Positions 24,818-33,960 of a stretch of DNA of 64,000 nucleotides are shown here, in pieces. This DNA is from a virus. The first letter of the stretch is position 1. Each line of letters starts with the position of its first letter. Location: positions 1 to 64,000 of IMG/VR virus record IMGVR_UViG_3300035145_004174; one strand, 5' to 3'. The position numbers and the translations under genes were made by a program. The notes under the pieces were generated by a model. The model made no database searches. It was not told the DNA's origin and was given only the letters and a program-made list of their open reading frames with translations.

Positions 24818-25228
24818 ATGAAATTCAAAACTATCCATGGAGGATTAAAAAGAGTACCCAAAGTAAGAAATTATTTAATTGATTGGGATGCAGAAAGCAA
24901 AAGTAAAATTCAATTTAAGACCAAGCAATTTATAAAAGATTTTTGGTATAATAATTTGGTTTTTGAAGAATTTCCAGTTGCTGGAACTAGACTCTCCTTA
25001 GATTTTTATAATGCTACAAAAAAAATTGCCATAGAAGTTCAAGGAGCGCAGCACAGAAAGTATGTCCCTCATTTTCATGGTGGACATAAATCTAACTATA
25101 TTGATCAACTCAGGAGGGATAAGCAAAAACTAGAATTCTGTGAAATAAACGGAATTCATCTTATGGAAGTTTATGATGGAGATGTTTTAGATAAATCTCT
25201 TTTTAAAAAGCATGGAATAAATTTGTAG
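24818..25228 (+). CDS. Small PD-(D/E)xK-like endonuclease
   Basis: A 136-residue protein whose centre reads TRLSLDFYNATKKIAIEVQG, the D-x(n)-E-x-Q pattern of very-short-patch-repair/DUF559-type nucleases, followed by QHRKYVPHF and a late DQLRRDKQKLEFCEINGIHL helix-strand typical of the same fold. The start follows the recA-like stop without any gap. It may act on branched or mismatched DNA together with the recombinase. Confidence 0.72.
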   Translation: MKFKTIHGGLKRVPKVRNYLIDWDAESKSKIQFKTKQFIKDFWYNNLVFEEFPVAGTRLSLDFYNATKKIAIEVQGAQHRKYVPHFHGGHKSNYIDQLRRDKQKLEFCEINGIHLMEVYDGDVLDKSLFKKHGINL

Positions 25229-25253
25229 TGTATATATTATATATTGAACACTA
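25226..25253. promoter_or_regulatory. Inverted repeat before small gene at 25.3 kb
   Basis: TAGTGT at 25226-25231 and ACACTA at 25248-25253 form a 6-bp inverted repeat with a 16-base A/T centre; TATAAATA follows and touches the start codon. A similar arrangement (AGTTGT, 16 bases, ACAACT) lies at 47248-47275. It could be an operator; the arms are short. Confidence 0.3.
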
Positions 25254-25259
25254 TAAATA

Positions 25260-25508
25260 ATGGAAGATTTCGACCCTAATTCAGAATATCACTTTAGCAT
25301 CCCTAAAGATTTCCTAGAAAGGCTTTATGACTTTACGGGTGGCAAAGAAGGTAATGCTGGCTTTGTTTTAAGTTATGTGAACGACGAAGGCAAAGCATTA
25401 GTTTATACAAGGGCTAGTTCTGAAATAGTAGAAATGGGTTTAAGAAAAGCTTTGGAAAAATATTTAATGCAAATGGAAGAGGGGGAAATCTCTATAGATC
25501 TTCCTTAA
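25260..25508 (+). CDS. Small acidic protein of unknown function
   Basis: An 82-residue protein, net acidic, containing YHFSIPKDFLERLYDFTGG and a C-terminal helix ending in an acidic tail (MEEGEISIDLP). No recognisable family. Its start directly follows TATAAATA, so it has essentially no leader if transcription begins nearby. It lies between recombination and helicase genes and may be a small replication accessory factor; this is position only. Confidence 0.72.
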   Translation: MEDFDPNSEYHFSIPKDFLERLYDFTGGKEGNAGFVLSYVNDEGKALVYTRASSEIVEMGLRKALEKYLMQMEEGEISIDLP

Positions 25509-25522
25509 TTCTTTTTTTACTA

Positions 25523-25550
25523 TTGTTTTTTTTTATTTTTAAGTTATACA
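25523..25550 (+). promoter_or_regulatory. Candidate promoter with very short leader before helicase
   Basis: TTGTTT at 25523-25528 and TATACA at 25545-25550 are spaced by 16 bases. The -10 box ends 6 bases before the helicase ATG, so the transcript would be nearly or fully leaderless. The match to consensus is modest. Confidence 0.35.
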
Positions 25551-25556
25551 TACTTT

Positions 25557-27077
25557 ATGCGTTTGTATAACTATGAATTAGAACAGCATTTAATAGGGGG
25601 GCTACTACAATCACCAGAAGTTTTTTATAAAATTTCTAATTTTGTTTCCGAAAAAGATTTTTTTTCAGATGGTAGTTCTATAAATAGAACACTATTTATT
25701 TTAATTAAATCCTGTATAGAAAAAAATGAATCTGTCGATGAGTATTTAATATCTGAAAAGGTTAAGTCGCTAGGTATAAGTTTTGAGGAGGGGATAGATT
25801 GCTTGGAGTACCTACAAAGTCTTTTATTGAGAAGATGCTCGGAAAGCTCTATAATCGATACAGCTAAGCAACTTAAAATACTAACTCTTAAAAGAGACAT
25901 TTCTCAAATTGGGTCTGATTTAAAATCAAGTATGTCTAGGCCAGATTTAATTAACTATCAAGATATAATAGATAAGGCGGATTCAATATATAATGGTAAA
26001 ATAAATTTTTACGAATCAGGGTCTGATATTCCAGAAAATATTTACGAAAATATGGAAGAAATGATCGAAGAAAGAGGAGAAAATCCCATTGACGATCATG
26101 GACTTGAGGGTCCCCACCAAAGACTTCATGAAATTTATGGATCTCTACTTAGGCCTGGAAATATAAGTGTAATCGTTGCTAGGTCAGGCATAGGTAAAAC
26201 ACAATTTTGTATGGATTTTTGCACAAAAGTTTCTTCCATGAATAATAATGTACCTATTCTTCATTTTGACAATGGAGAGATGAGTATTGAAGAATTGACA
26301 ATGAGACAATGTGCTGCTCTTTCTGGAATTCCATTAAATTTGCTTGAAAGTGGAAGGTGGAGAAATGCTGGAGACGAAGTTGTTAACAAAGTTCGCAGAG
26401 TTTGGAAAAATCTTCAAGGCATGAAGTTTTATTATTATAATTGTGGTGGTATGTCTGTTGATGAAATGGTAAACACAGTAAAAAGATTTTATTTTTCAAA
26501 CGTAGGAAGGGGAAATCAGATGATTTTTAGTTTTGATTATATCAAAACAACATTTCAGCCCTCTGGAAATAAATCTGAATGGCAAATAGTTGGAGAAATG
26601 GTTGATAGGTTTAAAAGATTGATAGCTAAAGATTTGATCTTCGATAAAAAACCTGTAGTATCTATGTTGACTAGTGTTCAAATGAATAGGGTTGGAACTA
26701 GCCGCAATAGAACTGCTGACAATATAGTTGAAGATGAGACTGTAGTATCTTTATCGGACAGGATTACGCAGTTTTGCTCTCATATGTTTCTTCTTAGAAG
26801 CAAAGAGCCAGCTGAAATAGCCGAAGATGGCGAGTTTGGAACCCATAAACTTACTAATATAAAAGCTAGACACTTAGGTCAAGATCCAATGGGTGAAATT
26901 GAGCCAGTAAGAATGGCCGATGGAACTTTAAGAAGAAACTATTTAAATTTAGATTTTAATAATTTTAATATAACAGAAAGGGGTGACCTCAGAGACTTGG
27001 TCGAGCACTTAAGGGTAGAAGGAGTTTCTCCTGACCAAGACGGAGACAGTGACTTACCAAATCTTTTCAATGATTAA
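25557..27077 (+). CDS. DnaB-like replicative helicase
   Basis: A 506-residue hexameric 5'-3' helicase. The N-terminal domain (NYELEQHLIGGLLQSPEVF) matches DnaB-N; the RecA-like C-terminal domain has Walker A ARSGIGKTQF, PILHFDNGEMSIEEL, a Walker-B-like MIFSFDYIK, and TSVQMNR (H4-type). It opens the phage replication fork with the primase encoded next, which overlaps by 8 bases. The Walker A lacks the usual P-G start (ARSG for GRPSMGKT). Confidence 0.92.
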   Translation: MRLYNYELEQHLIGGLLQSPEVFYKISNFVSEKDFFSDGSSINRTLFILIKSCIEKNESVDEYLISEKVKSLGISFEEGIDCLEYLQSLLLRRCSESSIIDTAKQLKILTLKRDISQIGSDLKSSMSRPDLINYQDIIDKADSIYNGKINFYESGSDIPENIYENMEEMIEERGENPIDDHGLEGPHQRLHEIYGSLLRPGNISVIVARSGIGKTQFCMDFCTKVSSMNNNVPILHFDNGEMSIEELTMRQCAALSGIPLNLLESGRWRNAGDEVVNKVRRVWKNLQGMKFYYYNCGGMSVDEMVNTVKRFYFSNVGRGNQMIFSFDYIKTTFQPSGNKSEWQIVGEMVDRFKRLIAKDLIFDKKPVVSMLTSVQMNRVGTSRNRTADNIVEDETVVSLSDRITQFCSHMFLLRSKEPAEIAEDGEFGTHKLTNIKARHLGQDPMGEIEPVRMADGTLRRNYLNLDFNNFNITERGDLRDLVEHLRVEGVSPDQDGDSDLPNLFND

Positions 27078-28113
27078 GTTAAATTTTAAGGAAACCCTCG
27101 AGAATTTGGGTTATAGATTATTAGATAGAGGAGATTATTGGCAAACTAATGCTTTATTCAGAGGTGGCGATAATAAAACCGCAATACAAATATATAAAGA
27201 TACAGGAGTATGGAAAGATTATGTAAATCAAACTCCATTCATGCCATTTAAAAAGTTAATTCAAGCAACTATCGGCTCTACCGAAGATGAGATGGTAGAT
27301 TCCTTATTAGTAAAGAATGAGCTCTTCGATAACCCTCATGCTAAAATTCCTCAACCTAGAATTTCTATGGAGAAAATATACAAAGAAGATTGTTTATCTA
27401 GATTGCTTCCTCACTATTCGTTTTACGAATCCAGGGGTATATCTATTGAAACCCTTAAGGTATTTAAAGGTGGTTTGTGTACAGAAGGAAAAATGTACCA
27501 ACGTTTTGTTTTTCCTATTTATAATCTTAACGGCAAAATACATGGATTTTCTGGTAGAGATATGGCGGAGTCCAAAGATAGGCCAAAGTGGAAACACATA
27601 GGAACTAAAACTAAATGGGTATTTCCATTCCATATTTCAGAAGCTTTTATAAAAGAAAGTTCTGAAGTTATTTTAGTTGAAAGTATTGGAGATGTTTTAA
27701 GTTTGTACGAGCAAGGAGTAAAAAATGTCTTATGCACTTTCGGGACTCTTATATCCCCGTCGTTAATTTCTATTTTAGTTAGAGTTAATCCTGATAATAT
27801 ATATTTAAGCTTGAATAATGATCGGTCGAATCATAATAATCCAGGGTTATTTGGAGCTTTAAAAAGTTTTTATAAAATAATTCAAGTTATTGATTATAAT
27901 AAAGTTAAAATATGTCTTCCTACAAAAAATGATTTTGGAGAAATGGATGATGATGATTATCATAAATGGTTTTCCAAAAAAAATCTCTGCAATACTGACT
28001 TTGATTATTCCAAACTCATTGAATCTACTGATAAAATGTGTCTTAACCAAGATCAGCCAAAGTCATTGTTAAGCAAAATTAAAAAATTTAAAAAAGAATT
28101 TAAAAATGAATGA
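27070..28113 (+). CDS. DNA primase (TOPRIM type)
   Basis: Makes RNA primers at the phage fork. The 347-residue protein has an N-terminal region with a degenerate DnaG-like fold (WQTNALFRGGDNKTAIQIYK; no zinc cysteines seen), FPIYNLNGKIHGFSGRDM of the primase core, and a TOPRIM domain with VILVESIGDVLSLYEQG and the later LSLNNDRSNHNN, where D is expected for metal binding. The ATG at 27070 is preferred over a GTG 21 bases upstream. Loss of the zinc-binding domain is odd and suggests loading through the helicase. Confidence 0.88.
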   Translation: MIKLNFKETLENLGYRLLDRGDYWQTNALFRGGDNKTAIQIYKDTGVWKDYVNQTPFMPFKKLIQATIGSTEDEMVDSLLVKNELFDNPHAKIPQPRISMEKIYKEDCLSRLLPHYSFYESRGISIETLKVFKGGLCTEGKMYQRFVFPIYNLNGKIHGFSGRDMAESKDRPKWKHIGTKTKWVFPFHISEAFIKESSEVILVESIGDVLSLYEQGVKNVLCTFGTLISPSLISILVRVNPDNIYLSLNNDRSNHNNPGLFGALKSFYKIIQVIDYNKVKICLPTKNDFGEMDDDDYHKWFSKKNLCNTDFDYSKLIESTDKMCLNQDQPKSLLSKIKKFKKEFKNE

Positions 28114-29173
28114 GGATGTTATTTTATCGGCTAGTAAAATCAAAACAGCACAGAGTTGTAGCTGGAAATACTGGACTAGTTATGTTTTAAAATTGCCTCA
28201 GTCTAGCAACGACGGGGCTAGCAGAGGTTGGATTTGCCACTTGGTTTGTGAGCTTCTTGGTGAGCCAAAGCATAGATCTCATTACAAAAAAATTATAAAA
28301 AAGGGTACTATTCATGCATCCAAAGGAGTTAGTAAATTAGTTAAATTTCATGCGAGAAACTTAAATGTTGACGACTCTGATAACATGGAGTTGATAGATA
28401 TGATGACGGTCAAAGCTCTCTTGTTTGATTTTTTTGGAAAAGAAAGGGGCAAACCTTCTGAATCGATATCAGAACAAGAGTTTAATATTAAAGTCTCGGA
28501 AGATGGCAAGGATTATAAAATAAGAGGTTTTATTGATAAATTATTTCTCTATGACTCTGGAAAAAAAGCTTTAATAAGAGACTTCAAAACTAGTAAACAA
28601 ATTTTTAAAGGCAAAGAAATATCAGATAATTTACAAAATTTAATGTATTGTTTGGCTGTCAAAAAAACTTTTCCTTCAGTTGATGATGTTGAAGTTGAGT
28701 TTTTATTTTTAAAATTTGAATTAGAATCAGATTTACTAGGCAAATCTGGCAAAGGAGTTCTAAAAATGGAAAAAATTAGCAAACATGAGTTAGAAGGGTT
28801 CGAATATCAATTAACATCCATACAGGAATACCTAGAGAACTTCGACGAGGAATGCGCGGTTAGTGATTTCGCTGCGGACAGAAATTATCCAGCAGATGGT
28901 ACTTTTGGAGGCCCTTTAATGTGTGGCAAAGAAGGTTTTAAAAAATCAAGAGGCGAATATGTCCTTGATTCCGATGGTAATAAAATAAAAAATTTTATAT
29001 GCGAACACAGGCTTCCGTTCGACTATTATGAACATTCAGATGAAAATGGTAAAATCATTAAATGTTATAAGGAAAAGCCATCTATAAGTTTGAAAAAAGG
29101 GGAGTCTCTTAATCTTAAAAAATACGAAGGTTGCCCTCATTTCAGGAGTAGCAAATCAGCTTTTTTAGTGTAA
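28106..29173 (+). CDS. RecB/Cas4-like PD-(D/E)xK exonuclease, possible Fe-S protein
   Basis: The 355-residue protein starts ILSASKIKTAQSCSWKYW, the usual opening of PDDEXK_1 nucleases. The active site is IRGFIDKLF with ALIRDFKTSK, followed by the helix DNLQNLMYCLA (Q-x3-Y). One cysteine at residue 18 and several near the C-terminus (LMCGK, FICEHR, IIKCYK, EGCPHF) match the layout of Cas4/AddB iron-sulfur clusters. It probably resects DNA ends for the recombinase. It overlaps the primase gene by 8 bases. Confidence 0.85.
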   Translation: MNEDVILSASKIKTAQSCSWKYWTSYVLKLPQSSNDGASRGWICHLVCELLGEPKHRSHYKKIIKKGTIHASKGVSKLVKFHARNLNVDDSDNMELIDMMTVKALLFDFFGKERGKPSESISEQEFNIKVSEDGKDYKIRGFIDKLFLYDSGKKALIRDFKTSKQIFKGKEISDNLQNLMYCLAVKKTFPSVDDVEVEFLFLKFELESDLLGKSGKGVLKMEKISKHELEGFEYQLTSIQEYLENFDEECAVSDFAADRNYPADGTFGGPLMCGKEGFKKSRGEYVLDSDGNKIKNFICEHRLPFDYYEHSDENGKIIKCYKEKPSISLKKGESLNLKKYEGCPHFRSSKSAFLV

Positions 29174-29181
29174 AATAAGTT

Positions 29182-29316
29182 ATGGCAGTTTTTAAAGACA
29201 TAAAAAATAGTGGACTTGTTTTTGTTAAAGGTCACCTTTTGCTAAAAAAACGTAATAGAAATATTAAATTTTATGCCAAAGAAAAGGGCAATAGTCCACA
29301 TTCTACTGGGGAATAA
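29182..29316 (+). CDS. Small basic 44-residue protein
   Basis: A short frame between the nuclease and the first virion-like gene, ending two bases before the latter's ATG. The product (MAVFKDIKNSGLVFVKGHLL and a K/R-rich middle) is strongly basic. Tight packing on the same strand and clean start/stop placement support a real gene. Function unknown; a virion-assembly or DNA-binding peptide is possible. Confidence 0.55.
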   Translation: MAVFKDIKNSGLVFVKGHLLLKKRNRNIKFYAKEKGNSPHSTGE

Positions 29317-29318
29317 AA

Positions 29319-31181
29319 ATGGGTACACCTATATGGCCAAGAAAACCTTTATCGAGGGATCAAAGAATATTTGAAAGCTCTCGAGCGGGCAGAAAAATTA
29401 CAGAAGGCGCGGCTAGACTTATTGAATCAGTATCTCCATTTACAAAATCTTTCAGCTCCCAAATAGCAATTAACCAATACGGACAAAAAGAATTTGCAAA
29501 CATGTCCGCAGGATCTCTTCCTGTAAATAAGTCTATTATTCAAAGCACTGAGGTTAGATATCCTTCTAAAGATTATAATGACAATGGTTTTTTCAATGGC
29601 TTTCCTTTTTTGCTTCAACAAGAAAATGAATATATAAAGCCTATAGAAAATAAATTTAAAGTTAATGATCAAGAATCAGTATTTACTAGTAACTTTTGCG
29701 AAAGAGGATTGACTGGAATACCTGTTTCTAATTATGATGCTGTTAATGTTCTGGGTGGAGGTTATGAGTTATATAAAACTGATGGATATTATTCCCCTTG
29801 TGATAATTTTAATAGCAGAAGAGCGGTCACTTGTAATAATTTCTGGAACTTGGCTGTAGTTGAAACTGACTTTGTTATACAAACTAGGTCTTGTCCTGAT
29901 TTTTATGAAACTGGGTATTGTTTTCATACTGACAAAGATGATGATGATTTGCAATTAATATCTGAAGATTATGAGGTTGTAGAATCTTTTTCTGACAACT
30001 CCTACTTGCCTCATTTAAGGAAGTATATTGATCCCACTGGTTCTACTCAGCAGTGCTCGATCAATGAAGAGAGTAGATTAATAGAAGGAAGCGGTCAGAA
30101 CTATTCTTCTATGTTCGTTCATGGTCATGATACTGGTAATTTTGCTGATTTTTTTATGCCTTTATCTATTCAACCTAGTAATACAGGCGCTTTTACTATC
30201 ACTTTTGACGAAGGGGTGGCTGGTTATTTAGAAAATTTAGATTCTTTTGGTGAGAAAAAAGCATTCAATTGCAATATGCTTTTTGATTTCAATATAAAAG
30301 ACAAGGATCATGAAGGTTTTGTAGGATCAAACATAGAATATCACTGCTTTCCATATAAAGCTTATATAATACCTGCGAAAGGTTGGGACTTTACGGTTTT
30401 AGGCTCTAAAGTTAAAGGTATATATTATACTTACCCTCAAAATGCTGACCTGAGGTATGCTGGAGATCAATCTAGCACTATTAATCATAGACCTTGGTAC
30501 AAAGATATTACTTTTTCTTATTCGAAAAATTCTCCAGCTAGATTTGGTGGGCATGATATAGTTTACAACGATTCGCCTTATACCCATATTCCATTTGAAT
30601 ATGCTGCGGGTAAAGTGGAGGACGGTAAAGATGTTTATTACTCATACTACTTTTCTGCTGATAGTAGATTTTCTTATGTTACGCCAATTATAGATTTAGA
30701 TGAATCTACTTCTCAATACAGACCAGAGTATAAATATGGATTGAGATATTCAAATCTTATTGGCTCTGAAAAACCTGAAATTCAGTATTTCCATAGCCTC
30801 AATAGAGATAGCTTAGTGCTTTCTGACGAAATGATACAGAAATTTTTTAATGAAAAGTATAGATATACTCAAATTAGAACTGTTGGAACGAATAGCTTGA
30901 CTGCAGAAGATATATCTAATTTATTCAGAAATGCTTCAATTAACCCAAATAATAGGTATATGAGTGAAGCGAATATACTACATGCAGAGAATAAAGCTAG
31001 AACTCTTATTGATTCTGAAGTTTCCTCTAGATTTATAGGGCGCAAAAAATCTGATTACTCTCAATATACAGCTCCAGCTGAAAGAGCAAATCTTAGATTC
31101 AATCAAAAACAAATTAACCAAGGTCAATTCCCCGAATTTAGGAGGCCTGTTGCGGTTCCAGTACGTCGTCGCGCGATATGA
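29319..31181 (+). CDS. Large virion-like protein of unknown function
   Basis: A 620-residue protein with no known enzyme motif. The N-terminus is basic (IWPRKPLSRDQR), the middle is rich in Y, D, S and short beta strands with several cysteines (C in SNFCERG, VTCNNF, SCPDFYETGYC), and the tail is strongly basic (PVAVPVRRRAI). This composition is common in phage baseplate or tail proteins. The next genes (proline-rich coiled-coil protein, membrane coiled-coil protein) and the codon-dense block support a structural role. A GGGG-A leader near GGGGAATAAAA may serve as a ribosome site. Confidence 0.6.
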   Translation: MGTPIWPRKPLSRDQRIFESSRAGRKITEGAARLIESVSPFTKSFSSQIAINQYGQKEFANMSAGSLPVNKSIIQSTEVRYPSKDYNDNGFFNGFPFLLQQENEYIKPIENKFKVNDQESVFTSNFCERGLTGIPVSNYDAVNVLGGGYELYKTDGYYSPCDNFNSRRAVTCNNFWNLAVVETDFVIQTRSCPDFYETGYCFHTDKDDDDLQLISEDYEVVESFSDNSYLPHLRKYIDPTGSTQQCSINEESRLIEGSGQNYSSMFVHGHDTGNFADFFMPLSIQPSNTGAFTITFDEGVAGYLENLDSFGEKKAFNCNMLFDFNIKDKDHEGFVGSNIEYHCFPYKAYIIPAKGWDFTVLGSKVKGIYYTYPQNADLRYAGDQSSTINHRPWYKDITFSYSKNSPARFGGHDIVYNDSPYTHIPFEYAAGKVEDGKDVYYSYYFSADSRFSYVTPIIDLDESTSQYRPEYKYGLRYSNLIGSEKPEIQYFHSLNRDSLVLSDEMIQKFFNEKYRYTQIRTVGTNSLTAEDISNLFRNASINPNNRYMSEANILHAENKARTLIDSEVSSRFIGRKKSDYSQYTAPAERANLRFNQKQINQGQFPEFRRPVAVPVRRRAI

Positions 31182-31215
31182 AAATAGCCCAACAAATAGA
31201 AAGAAGGATGGTATA

Positions 31216-32457
31216 ATGAGTGCTCCCGCTCCCCCTCCTCCTAAAGCTCCCCCTCCTCCTGGTGGTGGCGGTAGTTCGAGCACGAGTAGTTCTAGTCCTT
31301 TTAGTGATTTTGCTGGCGGAAAAGCAATGAGTACGCCCGCTGCTGACCCAGCTCCTACCTTCAATACAAAAGGAACTACCAATTTCCAAAGGGATAGCTT
31401 CAAAGAATCTTTACCTTTAACCACGGAGACTGGAGACCTTGTTCCTAAGCAGCAAAACACCAATGACGGTCAAAATATAGATAAGGCCTTAGACACATTA
31501 TCAGACACAGCTAATACTCTAAAGGAAATAAAAAAAATGCGGGACGAGATTGCTAAGCTCAAGCAGGAAAATCAAGAGCGTGCAAACAGGCTTGCAGAGA
31601 TGGCTAAAAAGGCTCAAGAGCAATCGCAAGGTGATGGTGGGGATAATCAAAAGTCCCAGTTAAGCGAGGAAGAAAAGCAAAAGCTTGAAGACGAATACCG
31701 AAAGAATGGTTGTAAAGATTGTCCCCCTGGAAAAGATGAAAAAGATGCTGTTGATCCAAATAAAGCAGCTCCTCCTTCGCCCAACGCTCGAGAGAAAGAA
31801 GACTTAGGAGATGACACTCAAGGCAAGGATCAGAGTTACAACGATCTTCCCCCCGCATGGTCAGAGACATTTTTTCATGACTTAGAGCAAGGAGATAGTT
31901 TTGGTTTAGTTTTTGACAGTAAAAGCGGAATTCATATGGGTAACGCTATGCTTCTTTCAGCTGTTCAAATGTACAATGATCCTTCTAAGTTTGCTCCTGG
32001 AGAATCTCATACTTCTGGAGCAATTAAATTCACCAAATGGAAGTACGGCAAAACTTGCGTGACATATACTCCAGTTGCTGGCGGCGGGCCTCTTGGAGAC
32101 TCAAATGCAATGAATGGTTATAATCTTTTGCGGGACATTCGGCAGGATACCGAAAGAATGCTATCTCTTGAGCTGAGCATCAAAAACACAATGAAACACC
32201 TTAACAACCAAATCTCTTCCCTTGGTATTGATTTAGCCTACACTTTTGGAGATAGTGCTGCAAAAGATGAATTTGGTTTCGATGATAGTGTTTTTCTATC
32301 TTATCAACAAAATGGTGACGGATTGTTCGGAATGGAAAATCTGGGAGGGAATATGATGGATAATTTAGAAAATATGGTTTATGGAGTGGGAGCCGCCTTA
32401 AATAAGACCTGGGAAAATCTTGTGGACGCAAAAGACTTTGTCATGGATGCGTTTTAA
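31216..32457 (+). CDS. Proline-rich coiled-coil structural protein
   Basis: 413 residues. It opens with a proline/glycine tract (APPPPKAPPPP, then a GGGG-serine run), followed by a disordered region, a coiled coil around residues 90-135 (KEIKKMRDEIAKLKQENQE), an acidic linker, and a C-terminal ~190-residue domain beginning PPAWSETFFHDLEQGDSFG. The ATG at 31216 is chosen over a TTG 66 bases upstream because it has AAGGA nearby and starts at the low-complexity head. The role is probably virion structure or assembly; no family recognised. Confidence 0.62.
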   Translation: MSAPAPPPPKAPPPPGGGGSSSTSSSSPFSDFAGGKAMSTPAADPAPTFNTKGTTNFQRDSFKESLPLTTETGDLVPKQQNTNDGQNIDKALDTLSDTANTLKEIKKMRDEIAKLKQENQERANRLAEMAKKAQEQSQGDGGDNQKSQLSEEEKQKLEDEYRKNGCKDCPPGKDEKDAVDPNKAAPPSPNAREKEDLGDDTQGKDQSYNDLPPAWSETFFHDLEQGDSFGLVFDSKSGIHMGNAMLLSAVQMYNDPSKFAPGESHTSGAIKFTKWKYGKTCVTYTPVAGGGPLGDSNAMNGYNLLRDIRQDTERMLSLELSIKNTMKHLNNQISSLGIDLAYTFGDSAAKDEFGFDDSVFLSYQQNGDGLFGMENLGGNMMDNLENMVYGVGAALNKTWENLVDAKDFVMDAF

Positions 32458-32686
32458 AGATGTGAAAAACTCAAGAAAAATAGACCCCCTGGAAATTACT
32501 TCTTTTTTTGCTAATCATAAAAAAGAATCTGCCATACCAGCAAATTCATTCAATGATTTAGCTTTCCCCGATCCAGAAATAGATTTATTGGAAGAGTATC
32601 CTGATGCTTTTGGCAAACAAAGAATGGCTGACGGGAGCTCAATCCTAATCGAAAAACAAAAAAAATTCAAAAAGAAAAAGCAATGA
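32447..32686 (+). CDS. Small protein of unknown function
   Basis: 79 residues, charged, with an acidic middle (FPDPEIDLLEEYPDAFGKQ) and a lysine-rich tail (KKFKKKKQ). It overlaps the preceding structural gene by 11 bases and the following membrane protein gene by 4 bases (ATGA). The ATG at 32447 is preferred over an upstream TTG. Probably a small virion or assembly component, from context only. Confidence 0.65.
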   Translation: MRFKDVKNSRKIDPLEITSFFANHKKESAIPANSFNDLAFPDPEIDLLEEYPDAFGKQRMADGSSILIEKQKKFKKKKQ

Positions 32687-33921
32687 GGCATTTATTACTT
32701 TGTTCTGCTGTATTTCTTTCTTCTATAGCTGCATATTTTAGCATAGTTGGCTTGTCGACAATTTTTCCTGGCTCTATTTTTTCTATAGTTGTTATGGCCT
32801 TAGGTTTAGAGTTTGCAAAGATAATCGTTGCAGTCTGGACTCATCAAAATTGGAAAAGAATTTCCATACTAACAAAGTCTTATTTATCTTTTGCTGTTTT
32901 TATTTTGATGGGCATAACCAGTACTGGGATTTTTGGCTTTTTAAGTAAGTCTCATATAGAACATTCCTCCAGCGTTTCTTTTTCAGAAAATATAATAAAA
33001 GAAATAGAAAGAAAGATTGAACTAGAAGAAGGTTCTATTAATAGGCATAAGTCTTTAATAGATGAAAAGAAATCTGTAAAAAATTCATTTGAAGACAAAA
33101 ACAACAAAATTATTTCGCAGCTTTCTGGTCAAATAGATAGCATTTACTCTAGGCTGGACATCGATGTAAAAGTATCTAATGAAAAAATAGATAAACTTCA
33201 GTCTAGAATAAAAGACTTAGACAATCAACTCCAAGAATTAAGAAATCAAAAAACTGGATTCTTCTCTAGTAACAAAAGTAAAATAGATAATCTTGAAGCT
33301 TCTCAAAAAGAAGAAAGAGAGTACATTGCATCTCAACTTGTTAGCTTGAATGATTCAATAGTTAATTCAAAAAAATCTGCCTCTTCCAAAGTCGAAGAAT
33401 TGAGAATGCAAATAAATTCTCTTCAGAGTAAAGATATAGACATAGAGGATGAAGATTTATCACTGATATCTTCTTATGAGAATAAAATAAAAGAGGCTTT
33501 ATCAAGCATAGAGCAGCTTAATCTTGAAAAATTTAAACTTGAAAGCGAGAATCTTAAAATAGAAAATGAGCTTGGTCCAATTAAATACATAGCTGAATTT
33601 ATAAAAGAGTTTGGAGGTCCTGAACTAAACACATCAGGATCAATAAGGCTAGTCATATTACTCATAGTATGCGTTTTTGATCCATTGGCTATAGTTATGA
33701 TTATATGTGCATTTAGTTTAAATAATTCTAGCCCACCTCTCCAGTCTTCAAAAGAAAAAGATTTAAAATCTTTTAAATTCGTAACTGAAAATAATGATAG
33801 CGGAATAATTTCCGAAGAAGACCCGAACGAAGAAGTTGAAAATATTAAAGAGTCTGACACGGATAATCCTTCTAAAGAAAAGAAGCTTGTAAGGAAAGAC
33901 GGCTACAGTTATTACGAATAA
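32683..33921 (+). CDS. Membrane protein with long coiled coil
   Basis: 412 residues. Three N-terminal membrane segments (about residues 3-25, 32-52 and 66-88) are followed by a ~200-residue coiled coil rich in K, E, S and L, a further membrane helix near 320-345 (VILLIVCVFDPLAIVMIICA), and a disordered acidic tail. Similar 'coil-containing' membrane proteins occur in marine phage genomes without known function. It could act at the host membrane during DNA injection, assembly or lysis. No enzyme motif. Confidence 0.72.
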   Translation: MRHLLLCSAVFLSSIAAYFSIVGLSTIFPGSIFSIVVMALGLEFAKIIVAVWTHQNWKRISILTKSYLSFAVFILMGITSTGIFGFLSKSHIEHSSSVSFSENIIKEIERKIELEEGSINRHKSLIDEKKSVKNSFEDKNNKIISQLSGQIDSIYSRLDIDVKVSNEKIDKLQSRIKDLDNQLQELRNQKTGFFSSNKSKIDNLEASQKEEREYIASQLVSLNDSIVNSKKSASSKVEELRMQINSLQSKDIDIEDEDLSLISSYENKIKEALSSIEQLNLEKFKLESENLKIENELGPIKYIAEFIKEFGGPELNTSGSIRLVILLIVCVFDPLAIVMIICAFSLNNSSPPLQSSKEKDLKSFKFVTENNDSGIISEEDPNEEVENIKESDTDNPSKEKKLVRKDGYSYYE

Positions 33922-33960
33922 GTCCTTGACTTTTTTTGTTTATCATGCAGGATAAAATGC

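Noticed and set aside
25252-25259. TATAAATA resembling a T4-type late promoter
   Set aside because: It touches the start codon, leaving no room for a start site before it, and I did not find the same octamer ahead of the virion-like blocks.
31138-31389. Minus-strand frames of 83 and 161 codons with repetitive residues
   Set aside because: They are the complement of the proline/glycine-rich head of a structural gene; repetition reflects the sense-strand repeats.
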